From contig CAVTJL010000001.1 of assembly GCA_963735065.1 (NCBI GenBank), positions 1 to 64,000 of the forward strand: a stretch of 64,000 bases of DNA. Direction: 5' to 3'. Positions within the stretch are counted from its first letter, which is position 1. Each line of letters starts with the position of its first letter. The position numbers and the translations under genes are program-made. Of the stretch, positions 26,596 to 35,456 are shown one piece after another. Source of the stretch: CAVTJL01 sp963735065. GTDB taxonomy: Bacteria > Pseudomonadota > Alphaproteobacteria > Geminicoccales > Geminicoccaceae. Below the pieces are notes generated by a model. It ran no database searches. It was not told the origin of the DNA and worked only from the letters and a program-made list of their open reading frames with translations.

Positions 26596-28349
26596 GCGAC
26601 AGCCGTCGCCGGCGCGTGCCGGCGCTCCAGCTCGGCCGTGTAGTCGATGGCACTGTGCCGCCGCAGATGCCGGACGGCGTCGCCGAGCAGTGCCGCCTCG
26701 TCGGCGCCGGTGGCGTCGGCGATGATGCGGGCGAGATCGCACAACAGCGGGAAGGTCAGCCTTCCCCACATGGCGAGCGTGGTGCGGCGGTAGATGACAT
26801 CATCGATGGTGACCGCCATCTCGCGCTCGACGAGGAAGCGGATCTCGCGCTCGGTATATTCCGGAGCGTCGGCCAGCGGCCGGTCGGCCGCCTCGCCGCA
26901 GAAGAGGGCCACATCCCGGGCGCGGGTGCCGTAGCGGTCCAGGAGGAGGCCGACGCGCGCGGGCGGCAGGCCCGAGATGCCCGACACCTCGTCCATCCAC
27001 CGCTGCCGCGCGTCGGCGCCGTGCGGGTAGTCGCGGCCGCCACCGATGGCCAGATCCTCGGTGCGCTCCTTCCGCGGCATGCCGAGATCGGCCAGCACCT
27101 GATCTGTGACCTGCTCGGCGAAGGCGCGGAAGGTGGTCCATTTCCCGCCGACCAGGGACAGCACCGTGAAGGGGGTGTCGGCGTCGGGAGCGCGCCGCGC
27201 GATGCTGTGGTCGCGGCTGATGTCGACGGTGTCGCGCGAGGTCGAGCGCGGCAGCGGGCGCACGCCGCAGAAACGGTAGCGGATCTGCTCCCGCAGCACC
27301 TCGACCATGGGGAAGACCAGGCGGATGGCGCCCAGCAGATAGTCGACCTCCTCCTCGGTGCAGACGGCGCTGTCGGCGTCGGTGACGCGCAGGTCGGTGG
27401 AGCCGAGCAGCACCATGTCGCCGATGGGATAGACGACGCACATGCGCCCCATGCCGTCGTCGAAGGAGAAGGCGCGGCCGGCGAGCGCATCGCGCAAGGC
27501 CGGGCAGTCGATGACGAGGTGCGAGCCTTTCGTGCCGCCGATCAGGGCCGCGCCGGGGGCGATCCTCGCGTTGACCTCGTCGATCCAGGCGCCGCCGGCA
27601 TTGATCACGAGACGCGGCGTCAGGGCGAGCTCGCGGTCGTCCAGGAGGTCGCGCAGCACCACGCTTCCCCCCTCGCTGCGCTCGGCCCGGCAGTGATTGA
27701 TGGCGACGCATGCGGGGTTGGCGGCGAGGCCGTCCAGGACCAGCTCGAACGCGACGCGCTCCGGAGCGATGACCTTGGCGTCGTAGTAGCTGGCAGCGCC
27801 GCGGATGGCCGGGTGCAGCCTCGGCAGCTCCTGCAGGGTCGTGGCGCGCGAGGTCATGCGGTGCGAGGGCATGACCTTCAGGCGCGAGCCATAGAAGTCG
27901 TAGAGCGACAGGCCGATCTTCAGGAGCACGAGGCCGCGCGACGGGATCGGCCGCCTGACGCCCAGGAGCTTGCCGATCGAGCGGATCAGGCCGCCCATGA
28001 CCGAGAAGCAGGGGATGGTGACCTGCAACGGGACGACGGCGTGCGGCGCGTTGCGCATCAGCCGGTTGCGCTCGCGCGTGGCCTCGACGACGAGGCGGAC
28101 CTCGCCGTTCTCGAGATAGCGCAGGCCGCCATGGGCCATGCGGGTCGACGCGCTGCTGGCGCCGGCGCCGAAATCCTCGCGATCGACAAGAAGAACGCGC
28201 ACACCCTGCAAGGCGAGCTCGCGAAAGGTGGCGGCGCCATTGATTCCGCCGCCGACGATCAGGACATCGAATGCAGGCTGGTCAGCAAGACGCAAAAGAG
28301 CAGCCTTGCGGTCCGATGCGTGATCGGACGCCAGCTCAGACCTATTCAT
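26592..28349 (-). CDS. glpD: FAD-dependent glycerol-3-phosphate dehydrogenase family protein (GlpD-like)
   Basis: This 585-residue flavoprotein has the N-terminal dinucleotide fold FDVLIVGGGINGAATFRELA (residues ~27-46) and the family signature ASSASTRMAHGGLRYLE at ~62. The catalytic region carries the YDAKV and GTKGSHLV segments, and a C-terminal helical DAO_C domain covers ~390-520. Members oxidise glycerol-3-phosphate or erythritol phosphate at the membrane and pass electrons to quinone. Together with the kinase and transporter this outlines uptake, phosphorylation and oxidation of a polyol. It is the first gene of the operon. The length is slightly above GlpD (~500), with a longer C-terminus like many alphaproteobacterial copies. 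No strong ribosome site precedes ATG 28349. Confidence 0.88.
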   Translation of the reverse strand: MNRSELASDHASDRKAALLRLADQPAFDVLIVGGGINGAATFRELALQGVRVLLVDREDFGAGASSASTRMAHGGLRYLENGEVRLVVEATRERNRLMRNAPHAVVPLQVTIPCFSVMGGLIRSIGKLLGVRRPIPSRGLVLLKIGLSLYDFYGSRLKVMPSHRMTSRATTLQELPRLHPAIRGAASYYDAKVIAPERVAFELVLDGLAANPACVAINHCRAERSEGGSVVLRDLLDDRELALTPRLVINAGGAWIDEVNARIAPGAALIGGTKGSHLVIDCPALRDALAGRAFSFDDGMGRMCVVYPIGDMVLLGSTDLRVTDADSAVCTEEEVDYLLGAIRLVFPMVEVLREQIRYRFCGVRPLPRSTSRDTVDISRDHSIARRAPDADTPFTVLSLVGGKWTTFRAFAEQVTDQVLADLGMPRKERTEDLAIGGGRDYPHGADARQRWMDEVSGISGLPPARVGLLLDRYGTRARDVALFCGEAADRPLADAPEYTEREIRFLVEREMAVTIDDVIYRRTTLAMWGRLTFPLLCDLARIIADATGADEAALLGDAVRHLRRHSAIDYTAELERRHAPATAVA

Positions 28350-28435
28350 TACAGATCAGAACGTCAGCTACGGCGTTGCCGTGCCGGTCTCAAACATTGC
28401 CAAAGATTCACTCACGTTTCGTCATTCGCCTCCCA

Positions 28436-28449
28436 CTGAGTATACCCAG
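28436..28449. promoter_or_regulatory. Candidate GntR operator upstream of glpD
   Basis: CTGAGTATACCCAG is a 14-bp near-palindrome (12 of 14 positions symmetric) centred on GTATAC, about 87 bp upstream of the glpD start. HutC-type GntR proteins favour GT-x-TA-x-AC-like sites of this size, and one is encoded in this operon. The assignment is inference. Confidence 0.45.
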
Positions 28450-28515
28450 ATTGAAGCGGAGATCGACGCGAGTCAAGGGCCCCGCAGCGCCGCCATGCAG
28501 ATGGCTCTGGACGAG

Positions 28516-28554
28516 GCTTCGCCCGCGGCGCCCGAGAGACGTCGCGGGCGAAGC
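28516..28554 (-). terminator. Terminator-like hairpin after the amidase gene
   Basis: GCTTCGCCCGCGGCG pairs with CGTCGCGGGCGAAGC in a 15-bp stem with one mismatch and a 9-nt loop, about 84 bp beyond the amidase stop. It separates the amide operon from the polyol promoter. Confidence 0.6.
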
Positions 28555-28581
28555 TGGAGCCGATGGCGGGAAAGGGGCCTC

Positions 28582-28624
28582 CCGGGCCGGGGCGCGCCCT
28601 TATGGGCGGCGCGACCCGGCCCGG
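28582..28624 (-). terminator. Second GC-rich hairpin after the amidase gene
   Basis: CCGGGCCGGG and CCCGGCCCGG are exact complements, with further inner pairing (GCGCGCCC and GGGCGGCGC). The structure ends 14 bp from the amidase stop codon at 28638. With the hairpin at 28516-28554 it makes a double terminator. Confidence 0.5.
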
Positions 28625-28637
28625 ACGGCGGCGGGGG

Positions 28638-30167
28638 CTACCCCTTGATGCCGTGCCAGTCGACGCCCTGCTCGAAGGCGTGGGCGGCCTTGTAGATGGT
28701 GGGCTCGTCGTAGAGCTTGCCCACCAGCATCATGCCGACGGGCAGGCCGTCGACCGTGCCGCAGGGGAGGCTCATGGCCGGGTGGTGGGTGCAGTCGAAG
28801 GGGGCCGTGTTGGGCAGGATCTCGAAGCCGCGCTCGACGATCTCGGCCACCGGCGCGTTCTCGTCCGGCAGCTTCGTCGCGGTGAGCGGCAGGGTCGGCA
28901 TGAGCAGGAGGTCGTAGCTCTCGAGCACGGCGTCGTAGGCGGCGCGCAGGCGGCGCACCAGGTTCTGGGCCTTGGCGTAGTAGTGGCCGCGATGCTTGCT
29001 CACCATGTACTGGCCGAGCAGCATCGTGTTCTTGAGCGTGTCCGAGAGCTCGTCGGCGCGGGCGCGCCAGCCGCTGTGGAAGTCCAGAAGGCTCGTGACG
29101 TAGAGGCCCTGCCAGTTGAAGCCGAAGCCGTTGCCCAGCATCATCTGCATGGTGGCGCCCTCGGCAGCGACGGGCAGCCAGATCGCCTGGCCCATGAGGT
29201 GCATCGGGATCGAGACCTCCTCGACCGTGGCGCCCAGGCCCTTGTACGCATCCGCAGCCTTGCGGACGACGGCGTCGAGCTCGGGCATCGATTTGGGCCA
29301 GCCGAAGCCTTCCTTCACGACGCCGATGCGCATGCCCTTCGCACCCTTGCCCAGCGCCTCGGTGTAGCGGGGCGGCTTGCCGCCATACTGGCGCGGGTCG
29401 AGACCGTCGGGGCCGGCCAGGACCTCGAGCAGGAGGGCGTTGTCGGCGACGTTGCCCGTCATCGGGCCGGTGTGGTCGAGGGTGAGCTCGATCGGCATGA
29501 TGCCGGTGTAGGGGACGAGGCCGTGGGTGGGCTTCAGGCCGTAGATGCCGCAGAAGGAGGCCGGCATGCGGATCGAGCCGCCCTGGTCGCCGCCCAGCGC
29601 CATGTCGACCTCGCCCGCCGCCACGAGCGCCGCCGAGCCCGAGGAGCTGCCGCCGGCCGAGTAGCCCTCACGATGCGGGTTGTGCACCGGCCCCGAGGAG
29701 CTGGTGTGGCTGCCGCCGGAAAAGCAAAAATGCTCGCAGACGGCCTTGCCCATGATCGTGCCGCCGGCATCGAGGATGCGGGTCACGACCGTGGCGTCGA
29801 CGTCGGGGACATAACCCTCGAGCGTCGAGGAGCCGTTCATCATCGGCACGCCGGCAAGGCAGATATTGTCCTTGAGGACGATTTTCTTGTCCTTGAGCTT
29901 GCCGCGCGAGGCGCCCTTGACGGTCGTCTTGACGTACCAGGCGCTGTACTTGTTCTCCTCGCCCATGGGCCGATAGCCGGGCGTGCGCGGGTAGGTCACC
30001 TGCGGCACCTCGTCCGGCATGCGGTCGATCAGGTTGTAGGCCGCGACGGCGCCGTACATGGTGTCGAGATGATGGGCGAGGTCGGTCTCGCTCATGTTGA
30101 AGCCGAGATCCTCGGCCACCTCCTTGAGCTCGTCGATGGTCGGGACCTTCACCGTGCCGAGCGTCAT
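28638..30167 (-). CDS. Amidase (amidase-signature family)
   Basis: This 509-residue amidase-signature enzyme hydrolyses carboxamides to acid and ammonia. The catalytic triad is visible. The lysine is in KKIVLKDNICLAGVPM (~95), the cis-serine is in the signature GYSAGGSSSGSAALVAAGEV (~168-187), and the nucleophilic serine is in DQGGSIRMPASFCG (~195-205). The N-terminal helical extension (VPTIDELKEVAEDLGFNMSE) is shared with enantioselective and aliphatic amidases that often accompany nitrile hydratase. It is the last gene of the transporter operon and lies 38 bp after urtE, so the transporter probably imports its amide substrate. Start ATG 30167 has an AGGGAGGAACGAG site. Confidence 0.92.
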   Translation of the reverse strand: MTLGTVKVPTIDELKEVAEDLGFNMSETDLAHHLDTMYGAVAAYNLIDRMPDEVPQVTYPRTPGYRPMGEENKYSAWYVKTTVKGASRGKLKDKKIVLKDNICLAGVPMMNGSSTLEGYVPDVDATVVTRILDAGGTIMGKAVCEHFCFSGGSHTSSSGPVHNPHREGYSAGGSSSGSAALVAAGEVDMALGGDQGGSIRMPASFCGIYGLKPTHGLVPYTGIMPIELTLDHTGPMTGNVADNALLLEVLAGPDGLDPRQYGGKPPRYTEALGKGAKGMRIGVVKEGFGWPKSMPELDAVVRKAADAYKGLGATVEEVSIPMHLMGQAIWLPVAAEGATMQMMLGNGFGFNWQGLYVTSLLDFHSGWRARADELSDTLKNTMLLGQYMVSKHRGHYYAKAQNLVRRLRAAYDAVLESYDLLLMPTLPLTATKLPDENAPVAEIVERGFEILPNTAPFDCTHHPAMSLPCGTVDGLPVGMMLVGKLYDEPTIYKAAHAFEQGVDWHGIKG

Positions 30168-30205
30168 CTCTCGTTCCTCCCTCAGCTATGGCATGCCGGC
30201 CGGCC

Positions 30206-30937
30206 TCAGGAGGCCATGCCGACGAACTCGTGGATGAGATCCGGCGTCTCGAGCGCCTCCGGCTCGAGCTCGCGGGCGATGCGGCCGCGCTGGATCAGGA
30301 AGACACGATCGGCCAGCCCGCGGATGAAGTCGAGGTTCTGCTCGACGAGCAGGAGCGTGAGGCCGCGGCTTTGGCAAAGTGACAAAAGGCGCAGGGCGAT
30401 GGCCTGGACGATCGAGGGCTGGATGCCCTCGGTGGGCTCGTCGAGGAGCATCAGCCTGGGCTCGCCGCAAAGCGCGCGGGCGAGGGCCAAAAGCTGCTGC
30501 TCGCCGCCCGAGAGGGCGCCGCCCGGGCGCTCCAGGAGGCGCTTCAGCTCGGGGAAGTCGGCCAGCACCGCCTCGATCACCGAGTCGGGGCGGTTGCGGC
30601 CGACGAGGCCCATCTTCAGGTTCTCCTCGACCGTGAGGCCGGGGAAGATCATGCGGCCCTGGGGCACGTAGCCGATGCCGCGCCGGGCGCGGGCGTGGGG
30701 CGGCAGACGGGTGACGTCCTCGCCGGCGAGGCGGATGGTGCCGGCGGTGGCGGGCAGATGGCCCATCAGCGCCTTCAGGAGCGTCGACTTGCCCATGCCG
30801 TTGTGGCCGAGGATGCCGGTGACGCCGCCCTCGGCCACGGTGAGGTCGACGCCGCCCAGGACCTGGATGCGGCCGTAGCCCGCCTCGAGCCCCTGCACCT
30901 CGAGGAGCTTTTTTGTCGGTCCGGGCTGCTCAGGCAT
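30206..30937 (-). CDS. urtE: ABC transporter ATPase, UrtE type
   Basis: This 243-residue ATPase belongs to the LivF/UrtE branch of amide/urea and branched-chain amino acid transporters. Walker A is GHNGMGKST (~44-52), the signature is ALSGGEQQLLALARAL (~140) and Walker B is LMLLDEPTEGIQPSI (~160). The EGIQPSI ending is characteristic of UrtE rather than LivF. It overlaps the UrtD stop by 8 bp. It energises uptake at the cytoplasmic face of the membrane. Confidence 0.9.
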   Translation of the reverse strand: MPEQPGPTKKLLEVQGLEAGYGRIQVLGGVDLTVAEGGVTGILGHNGMGKSTLLKALMGHLPATAGTIRLAGEDVTRLPPHARARRGIGYVPQGRMIFPGLTVEENLKMGLVGRNRPDSVIEAVLADFPELKRLLERPGGALSGGEQQLLALARALCGEPRLMLLDEPTEGIQPSIVQAIALRLLSLCQSRGLTLLLVEQNLDFIRGLADRVFLIQRGRIARELEPEALETPDLIHEFVGMAS

Positions 30938-31670
30938 GGGCGCGCGGCCGGGCGGGGCCGGCCTCCTTGCCCAGGTAGACGTCGCGGACCATCGGATCGC
31001 TCATCACCTTCTCGACCGTGTCCTCGACCAGCACGCGGCCCTGGTGGAAGACGGTGACGAAGGAGGCGATGGCGCGGATGAACTGCATGTCGTGCTCGAC
31101 CACGACGATGGCGTGGCCGCGGTTGAGCTCGCGGATCAGCTCGGCCGTGCGCGCGGTCTCCTCCGCCGTCATGCCGGCGGTGGGCTCGTCCAGGATGATG
31201 AGGTCGGGCTCGGGTGCCACGACCATGGCGAGCTCGACCAGCTGGCGCGAGCCGTGGGCGAGGCGGCCGACCGTGCTCGTGGCCATGCCGGCGATGCCGA
31301 GGCGCTCCAGGACCGCCATGGCGCGCTTGCGGGCCAGGCGCTCGCTGCTGAGCCGGCGGGCCGAGAGGACGACGCTCTCCATGACGGTGAGGCCGTCGAA
31401 GAGCGAGGGGATCTGCGTTTTTATGCCGACGCCGAGGCGGGCGATGGCGAAGCTGCCCTGGCCGGTGACGTCCTTGCCGCGCCAGAGGATGCGCCCCGCC
31501 GTAGGCTTCAGCTGGCCCGTCAGGCACTTGAAGAAGGTGCTCTTGCCGGCGCCGTTGGGGCCGATGAGGCAGCGCAGCTCGCCCTCGGCGATGGAGAGGC
31601 TCACCTGATCGACGGCGACGACGCCGCCGAAGCGCATGGTGAGGCCTTCGGTGGCAAGGAGCGCCGTCAC
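30930..31670 (-). CDS. urtD: ABC transporter ATPase, UrtD/LivG type
   Basis: The GTG start at 31670 overlaps the UrtC stop (GTGA) and gives 246 residues. Walker A is GPNGAGKST, the signature is the LivG-type RLAHGSRQLVELAMV and Walker B is LIILDEPTAGM. The segment IKTQIPSLFDGLTVMESVVL is the usual LivG-like 'Q loop' region. The C-terminus has the branched-chain-type tail (VYLGKEA). It pairs with UrtE to drive the UrtB/UrtC channel. Confidence 0.88.
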   Translation of the reverse strand: MTALLATEGLTMRFGGVVAVDQVSLSIAEGELRCLIGPNGAGKSTFFKCLTGQLKPTAGRILWRGKDVTGQGSFAIARLGVGIKTQIPSLFDGLTVMESVVLSARRLSSERLARKRAMAVLERLGIAGMATSTVGRLAHGSRQLVELAMVVAPEPDLIILDEPTAGMTAEETARTAELIRELNRGHAIVVVEHDMQFIRAIASFVTVFHQGRVLVEDTVEKVMSDPMVRDVYLGKEAGPARPRAHA

Positions 31671-32743
31671 GGGCCGCCCTCCCGGTCCCTGCCCCGGGCG
31701 CGGGCGACCAGCGCTTGTGCCGTGGGCAGGATGCCGCGCGGCAGGAGGAGGACGACGATCATCAAGATGACGCCGAGGACGAGGTTGGGGTTGATGTGGG
31801 GGAGCGTGCCGAGCCAGCTCGTCAGCATCTGCAAGAGGATGCAGCCGACGATGGGGCCCAGGAGCGTGCCGAGGCCGCCCACGATGACCCAGATGATGAT
31901 CTGGGCGCTGTAGGCGAGCGAGAACATGGTGGGGCTGACGAAGACGCAGTTGGCGAAGAGCACGCCCGCGAGGCCCGCCATGGCGCCGCCGAGCGTAAAG
32001 ATGCCGAGCTTGTAGAGGCGGGTGTCGTAGCCCAGGAGCTCCGCCCGGAGCTCGTTTTCCTTCACGGCCACGACGACGCGGCCGAAGCGGCTGGCCAGCA
32101 CGAGGCGGGCGATGGCGTAGCAGATGGCAAGCGCCACCACGGCGACCGAGAAGATCTGCTCGGGCTCGAGGGGGGTCGAGGGGTCGCCCGGCATGTTGAG
32201 CTGGGGGGTGGAGGGCATGCCGTTGAAGCCGCCCAGGGCGGCCTGCCCGATGGTCCACTGGTCGCCGGCGGTGGAGTTGAAGAACTTGAAGAGGATGAGG
32301 GTCAGCGTGAGCGTGATGACGCCCATGTAGACGTCGCTGATGCGGCCGAAGAACATGAAGTAGCCGAGGATCGCGGCGGCGAGCGTGGGCACGAGGATCG
32401 CCAGCGGCAAAGCGGGCGTGCTGTCCATCAGGTTGATGGCGGCGACGGCATAGGCGTAGCCGCCCAGACCAAAAAAGGCGGCCTGGCCGAAGCACAAGAT
32501 GCCGCCGAAGCCCCAGACGAGGGCGAGCGAGAGGGCCAAGACCGCCATCGAGACGTAGATGGTGGCGTTGATGAGGGTGAAGAGCTCGAGGACCTGGGGC
32601 AGGATCCAGACGGCAAGCGCTGCCGCCACCGCCGCCACGATGATCGCGAGGACGGTGCGGCGTCCCTCCACGAGCCCCTGCGACGTGGCATCGGCGGGGG
32701 CGGAGGAGGCCGGGGCCTCCCTGGCCACGGGCCCCGTGCTCAA
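31667..32743 (-). CDS. urtC: ABC transporter permease, UrtC/LivM type
   Basis: This 358-residue permease has about ten hydrophobic helices. It has a short cytoplasmic N-terminus, then ILPQVLELFTLINATIYVSM and GFGGILCFGQAAFFGLGGYA, the LivM signature region. The docking loop is VAVKENELRAELLGYDTRLY (~235), a characteristic UrtC/LivM motif. It closes with NLVLGVILMIVVLLLPRG. It overlaps UrtB by 4 bp and UrtD by 4 bp, so all are co-translated. Confidence 0.9.
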   Translation of the reverse strand: MSTGPVAREAPASSAPADATSQGLVEGRRTVLAIIVAAVAAALAVWILPQVLELFTLINATIYVSMAVLALSLALVWGFGGILCFGQAAFFGLGGYAYAVAAINLMDSTPALPLAILVPTLAAAILGYFMFFGRISDVYMGVITLTLTLILFKFFNSTAGDQWTIGQAALGGFNGMPSTPQLNMPGDPSTPLEPEQIFSVAVVALAICYAIARLVLASRFGRVVVAVKENELRAELLGYDTRLYKLGIFTLGGAMAGLAGVLFANCVFVSPTMFSLAYSAQIIIWVIVGGLGTLLGPIVGCILLQMLTSWLGTLPHINPNLVLGVILMIVVLLLPRGILPTAQALVARARGRDREGGP

Positions 32744-33606
32744 AGAGCACCCTTGAAGAAGCGGCCGGTGATGCCGCGGGGCAGGAGGCGCAGGAGGACG
32801 ATCGCGGCCACGAGGAGGGCCACGTCGCCCAGCACCGGTGTGGTGAGGAAGGTGCCGATCGAGCTCACCGTGCCGAGCAGCACGGCGGCCGAGAAGGTGC
32901 CGGTGAGGATGGCGGCACCGCCGGTGATGACGGTGATGAAGGCGTTGGCGATGTAGCTGGTACCCATGGTGGGGACGACGCCGGCGATGGGGGCGATGAG
33001 GGCGCCTGCGAGGCCCGAGAGGGCAGCACCCACCGCGAAGGTGACGGCGTAGACCTTGCCCGGGTCGATGCCGAGCGAGGCCGCCATCTCGGGGTTCTGC
33101 ATGGTGCCGCGGGCGATGAGGCCGAGCTTGGTGTAGCGCAGCACGAGCCAGCCGGCGATGAGCAGGAGGGCGGTGAAGCCGATGAGGAAGAGCTGGTAGG
33201 CGGAGATGCGGTAGTCGCCGATGGCCACACTGCCCAGAGGGGCGGAGAGGCCGCTGACGCTGTTGCCGAAGACGACGGTGACGAGGCCGATCAGCGCCAG
33301 CGAGAGCCCCCAGGTGGCGAGCATGGTGTCGATCATGCGGCCGTAGAGGCGGCGGATCAGCAGCCTTTCGACCACGAGACCCACCGCGCCCACCACGAGA
33401 GGCGCCACGATCAGCATGGCGAGCCAGAGGTTGAGCCCGGCATTGTACGACACGATGGCGCTGTAGCCGCCCAGCATCAGGAACTCGCCATGGGCGAGGT
33501 TGATGACGCGCATCATGCCGAAGATGACGGCAAGGCCGAGGCTGATGAGCGCCAGGGTGGCGATCACCGCCAGGGCCTGCAGCAGGGTCGCCAGGACCAG
33601 GCTCAT
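32740..33606 (-). CDS. urtB: ABC transporter permease, UrtB/LivH type
   Basis: This 288-residue permease of the LivH fold begins with a helix (LLQALAVIATLALISLGLAV) followed by IFGMMRVINLAHGEFLMLGG, the family hallmark. The docking segment is LIARGTMQNPEMAASLGIDP (~185-205), with GKVYAVTFAVGAALSGLAGA after it. At 288 residues it is the compact LivH form, without the long periplasmic N-terminal extension of cyanobacterial UrtB. This slightly favours amides over urea as substrate. It follows the binding-protein gene by 25 bp. Confidence 0.88.
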   Translation of the reverse strand: MSLVLATLLQALAVIATLALISLGLAVIFGMMRVINLAHGEFLMLGGYSAIVSYNAGLNLWLAMLIVAPLVVGAVGLVVERLLIRRLYGRMIDTMLATWGLSLALIGLVTVVFGNSVSGLSAPLGSVAIGDYRISAYQLFLIGFTALLLIAGWLVLRYTKLGLIARGTMQNPEMAASLGIDPGKVYAVTFAVGAALSGLAGALIAPIAGVVPTMGTSYIANAFITVITGGAAILTGTFSAAVLLGTVSSIGTFLTTPVLGDVALLVAAIVLLRLLPRGITGRFFKGAL

Positions 33607-33631
33607 GGGGGCGCCCTCCCCGGCTATCCGC

Positions 33632-34879
33632 TCACATCTTCACGTCGACGACGAACTGCTTGTTGGTCTTGGGATTCTTCTCGAGGTTGCAGACCATGGC
33701 GGTGTCGGCCGGCGGCTGGTTCGGGTAGGTCTCGAGCACCTTGAAGCCGCGGTCGGCCGCCTCGGCCACGTAGACGTTGAGCGTCACGTGGTGGGTCGGC
33801 GGATCGATGGTGGTGAGGCCGGCGGGGCCGTCGAAGCTGATGCCGGTCTCGAGCGCCTCGATCACCTTCATGCGGTCGGGCGTCTTGGCCTTCTTCACAC
33901 CCTCGGCCCAGAGATGGGCGCCGTAATAGGTGCGCATCGCGAGCTCGGCGCCGAGATAGGGCGTCTGGTCGCCATACTTGGCCTTGAAGCGCTCGAGGAA
34001 GGCCTTGTTGGCGGGGGTGTCGACCTCCTGGAAGTAGCTGAAGGCGCACACGATGCCGTCGGCCTCGGCAGGCGACAGCACGCGCGTCTCGTTGCCGCCG
34101 CCGAAGGTGGTGGACGCCATCGGGATCTCCTTCTTCATCCCGGCCGCGGCCCACTGGCGATAGAAGGCGATGTGGGCGCCGCCCACCAGCACCGACATCA
34201 CCATGTCGGGCTTGGCCGCCTGGATCTTCTGGATCGTCGTGCCGAACTCGGTGACGTCGAGCGGGAAGAAGTCGACGGCCACGACCTCGCCGCCATTGTC
34301 ACGGCAATATTTCGTGACCCACTTGGCGGTGATCTGGCCGTAATTGTAGTCGGCGGCGAGGATGTAGATCTTCTTGCCCCAGTTCTTCATCACGTAGGGC
34401 ACGAGGCGCTGCACGTTCTGCGCCGGGGTCGAGCCGGTGCAGAAGATGTTGCGGTCGCACACGCCGCCTTCGTACTGGGTGTTGTAGAAGTAGAGCGTGC
34501 GGTAGCGGTCGAGGATCGGGCGGATGGCCTCGCGCGAGGCGGAGGTGATGCCGCCCTGGACGACGGCGACGCGCTCCTTGGTCGCCGCCTCGGTGGCGAA
34601 CTGGGTGTAGAGCTGGATGTTCGACTGCGGGTCGTAGTTGATGAGCTGGACCTCGCGGCCGAGAAGCCCGCCCGCCTCGTTGATCTCGCCCACCGCGAAC
34701 TCGAGCGTCTTGATCATCGGCAGGCCGTAGATGTCGAGCCCGCCCGAGGCGTCGTGGATGCCGGCCATCTTGATGGGATCGGCGCCCAGCGCCGCGTGCC
34801 GCATCACGAAGGGCGCCGCCACGGTGGCCGCCGCCGCGACGCCTGCCTGCTGCATGAAACGCCGACGCTGCACGGTCAT
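33632..34879 (-). CDS. Urea/short-chain amide ABC transporter substrate-binding protein
   Basis: This 415-residue periplasmic protein is of the type I binding fold (UrtA/FmdD/AmiC group). The N-terminus QRRRFMQQAGVAAAATVAAP is a twin-arginine-like export signal. The mature part has IKMAGIHDASGGLDIYGLPM and then the ligand-pocket segments SNIQLYTQFATEAATKERVA and RTLYFYNTQYEGGVCDRNIF, which are typical of urea and formamide binders. Start ATG 34879 follows AGAGGAGGAAG. It opens a six-gene operon ending in the amidase, so the ligand is probably an amide that the amidase hydrolyses. Urea itself is possible, but no urease is present here. Confidence 0.9.
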   Translation of the reverse strand: MTVQRRRFMQQAGVAAAATVAAPFVMRHAALGADPIKMAGIHDASGGLDIYGLPMIKTLEFAVGEINEAGGLLGREVQLINYDPQSNIQLYTQFATEAATKERVAVVQGGITSASREAIRPILDRYRTLYFYNTQYEGGVCDRNIFCTGSTPAQNVQRLVPYVMKNWGKKIYILAADYNYGQITAKWVTKYCRDNGGEVVAVDFFPLDVTEFGTTIQKIQAAKPDMVMSVLVGGAHIAFYRQWAAAGMKKEIPMASTTFGGGNETRVLSPAEADGIVCAFSYFQEVDTPANKAFLERFKAKYGDQTPYLGAELAMRTYYGAHLWAEGVKKAKTPDRMKVIEALETGISFDGPAGLTTIDPPTHHVTLNVYVAEAADRGFKVLETYPNQPPADTAMVCNLEKNPKTNKQFVVDVKM

Positions 34880-35456
34880 CCTGTTCTTCCTCCTCTGCGT
34901 GGGACGCACCCGGCCAAGCGGGACCACGAGGCGCTCGGCCGCAAGAACCGTGCCGCCGCGAGCTTCGGGGATGCAGCCGTGCCGAGGGTGGCTGGTGCGA
35001 TTGTGAGTAGCGCCGCCCGACCCCGCAAGCCCTGCGAACAAGAGCGCGGAGGCGCGAGACCGGGCCCGAGACGCCCAATCACCATCTCCGCCCGGCTCAT
35101 GCCCGCGCACGGAAGCCGGCGCCGCGCACGCGCGTGCGACAGGGAGTCGCTGCCTTCGAGGGGCCGGGATGCCCCGTCGGCCCGGGCCGGCCTGCCGTCC
35201 CGGCTGCCGGCGGAGGCACCATCTGCCGCTTTACTTGCCAACTGCCCTCGATCCGGGCCGCGCCGGCAGCCTGGGCGCTCGCCGCTCCGCCCAGAGCGAT
35301 GCGGACCGGTCCGCGGCGGCTGTGGTGGCACCGAAATTGCCTTCCCCTCGCCCGAGCGGGCCTGCCCTGGCCCGGGCGCTCGCCCGATTCCGTCGGGTGT
35401 TGCGGTCGGCCAAGGGATCCTGGTCGCGACGCTCGCACCGAGAGAGCGGGGGAACG
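34880..35456. other. 577-bp intergenic region between divergent transporter operons
   Basis: This stretch separates the minus-strand amide operon from the plus-strand dipeptide-type operon and should hold both promoters. I see no convincing gene: reading frames crossing it are GC-driven and have no family resemblance. No clear -35/-10 pair or palindrome longer than 10 bp stands out by eye. An AGGAGG site for the amide SBP is at its left edge. Confidence 0.5.
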
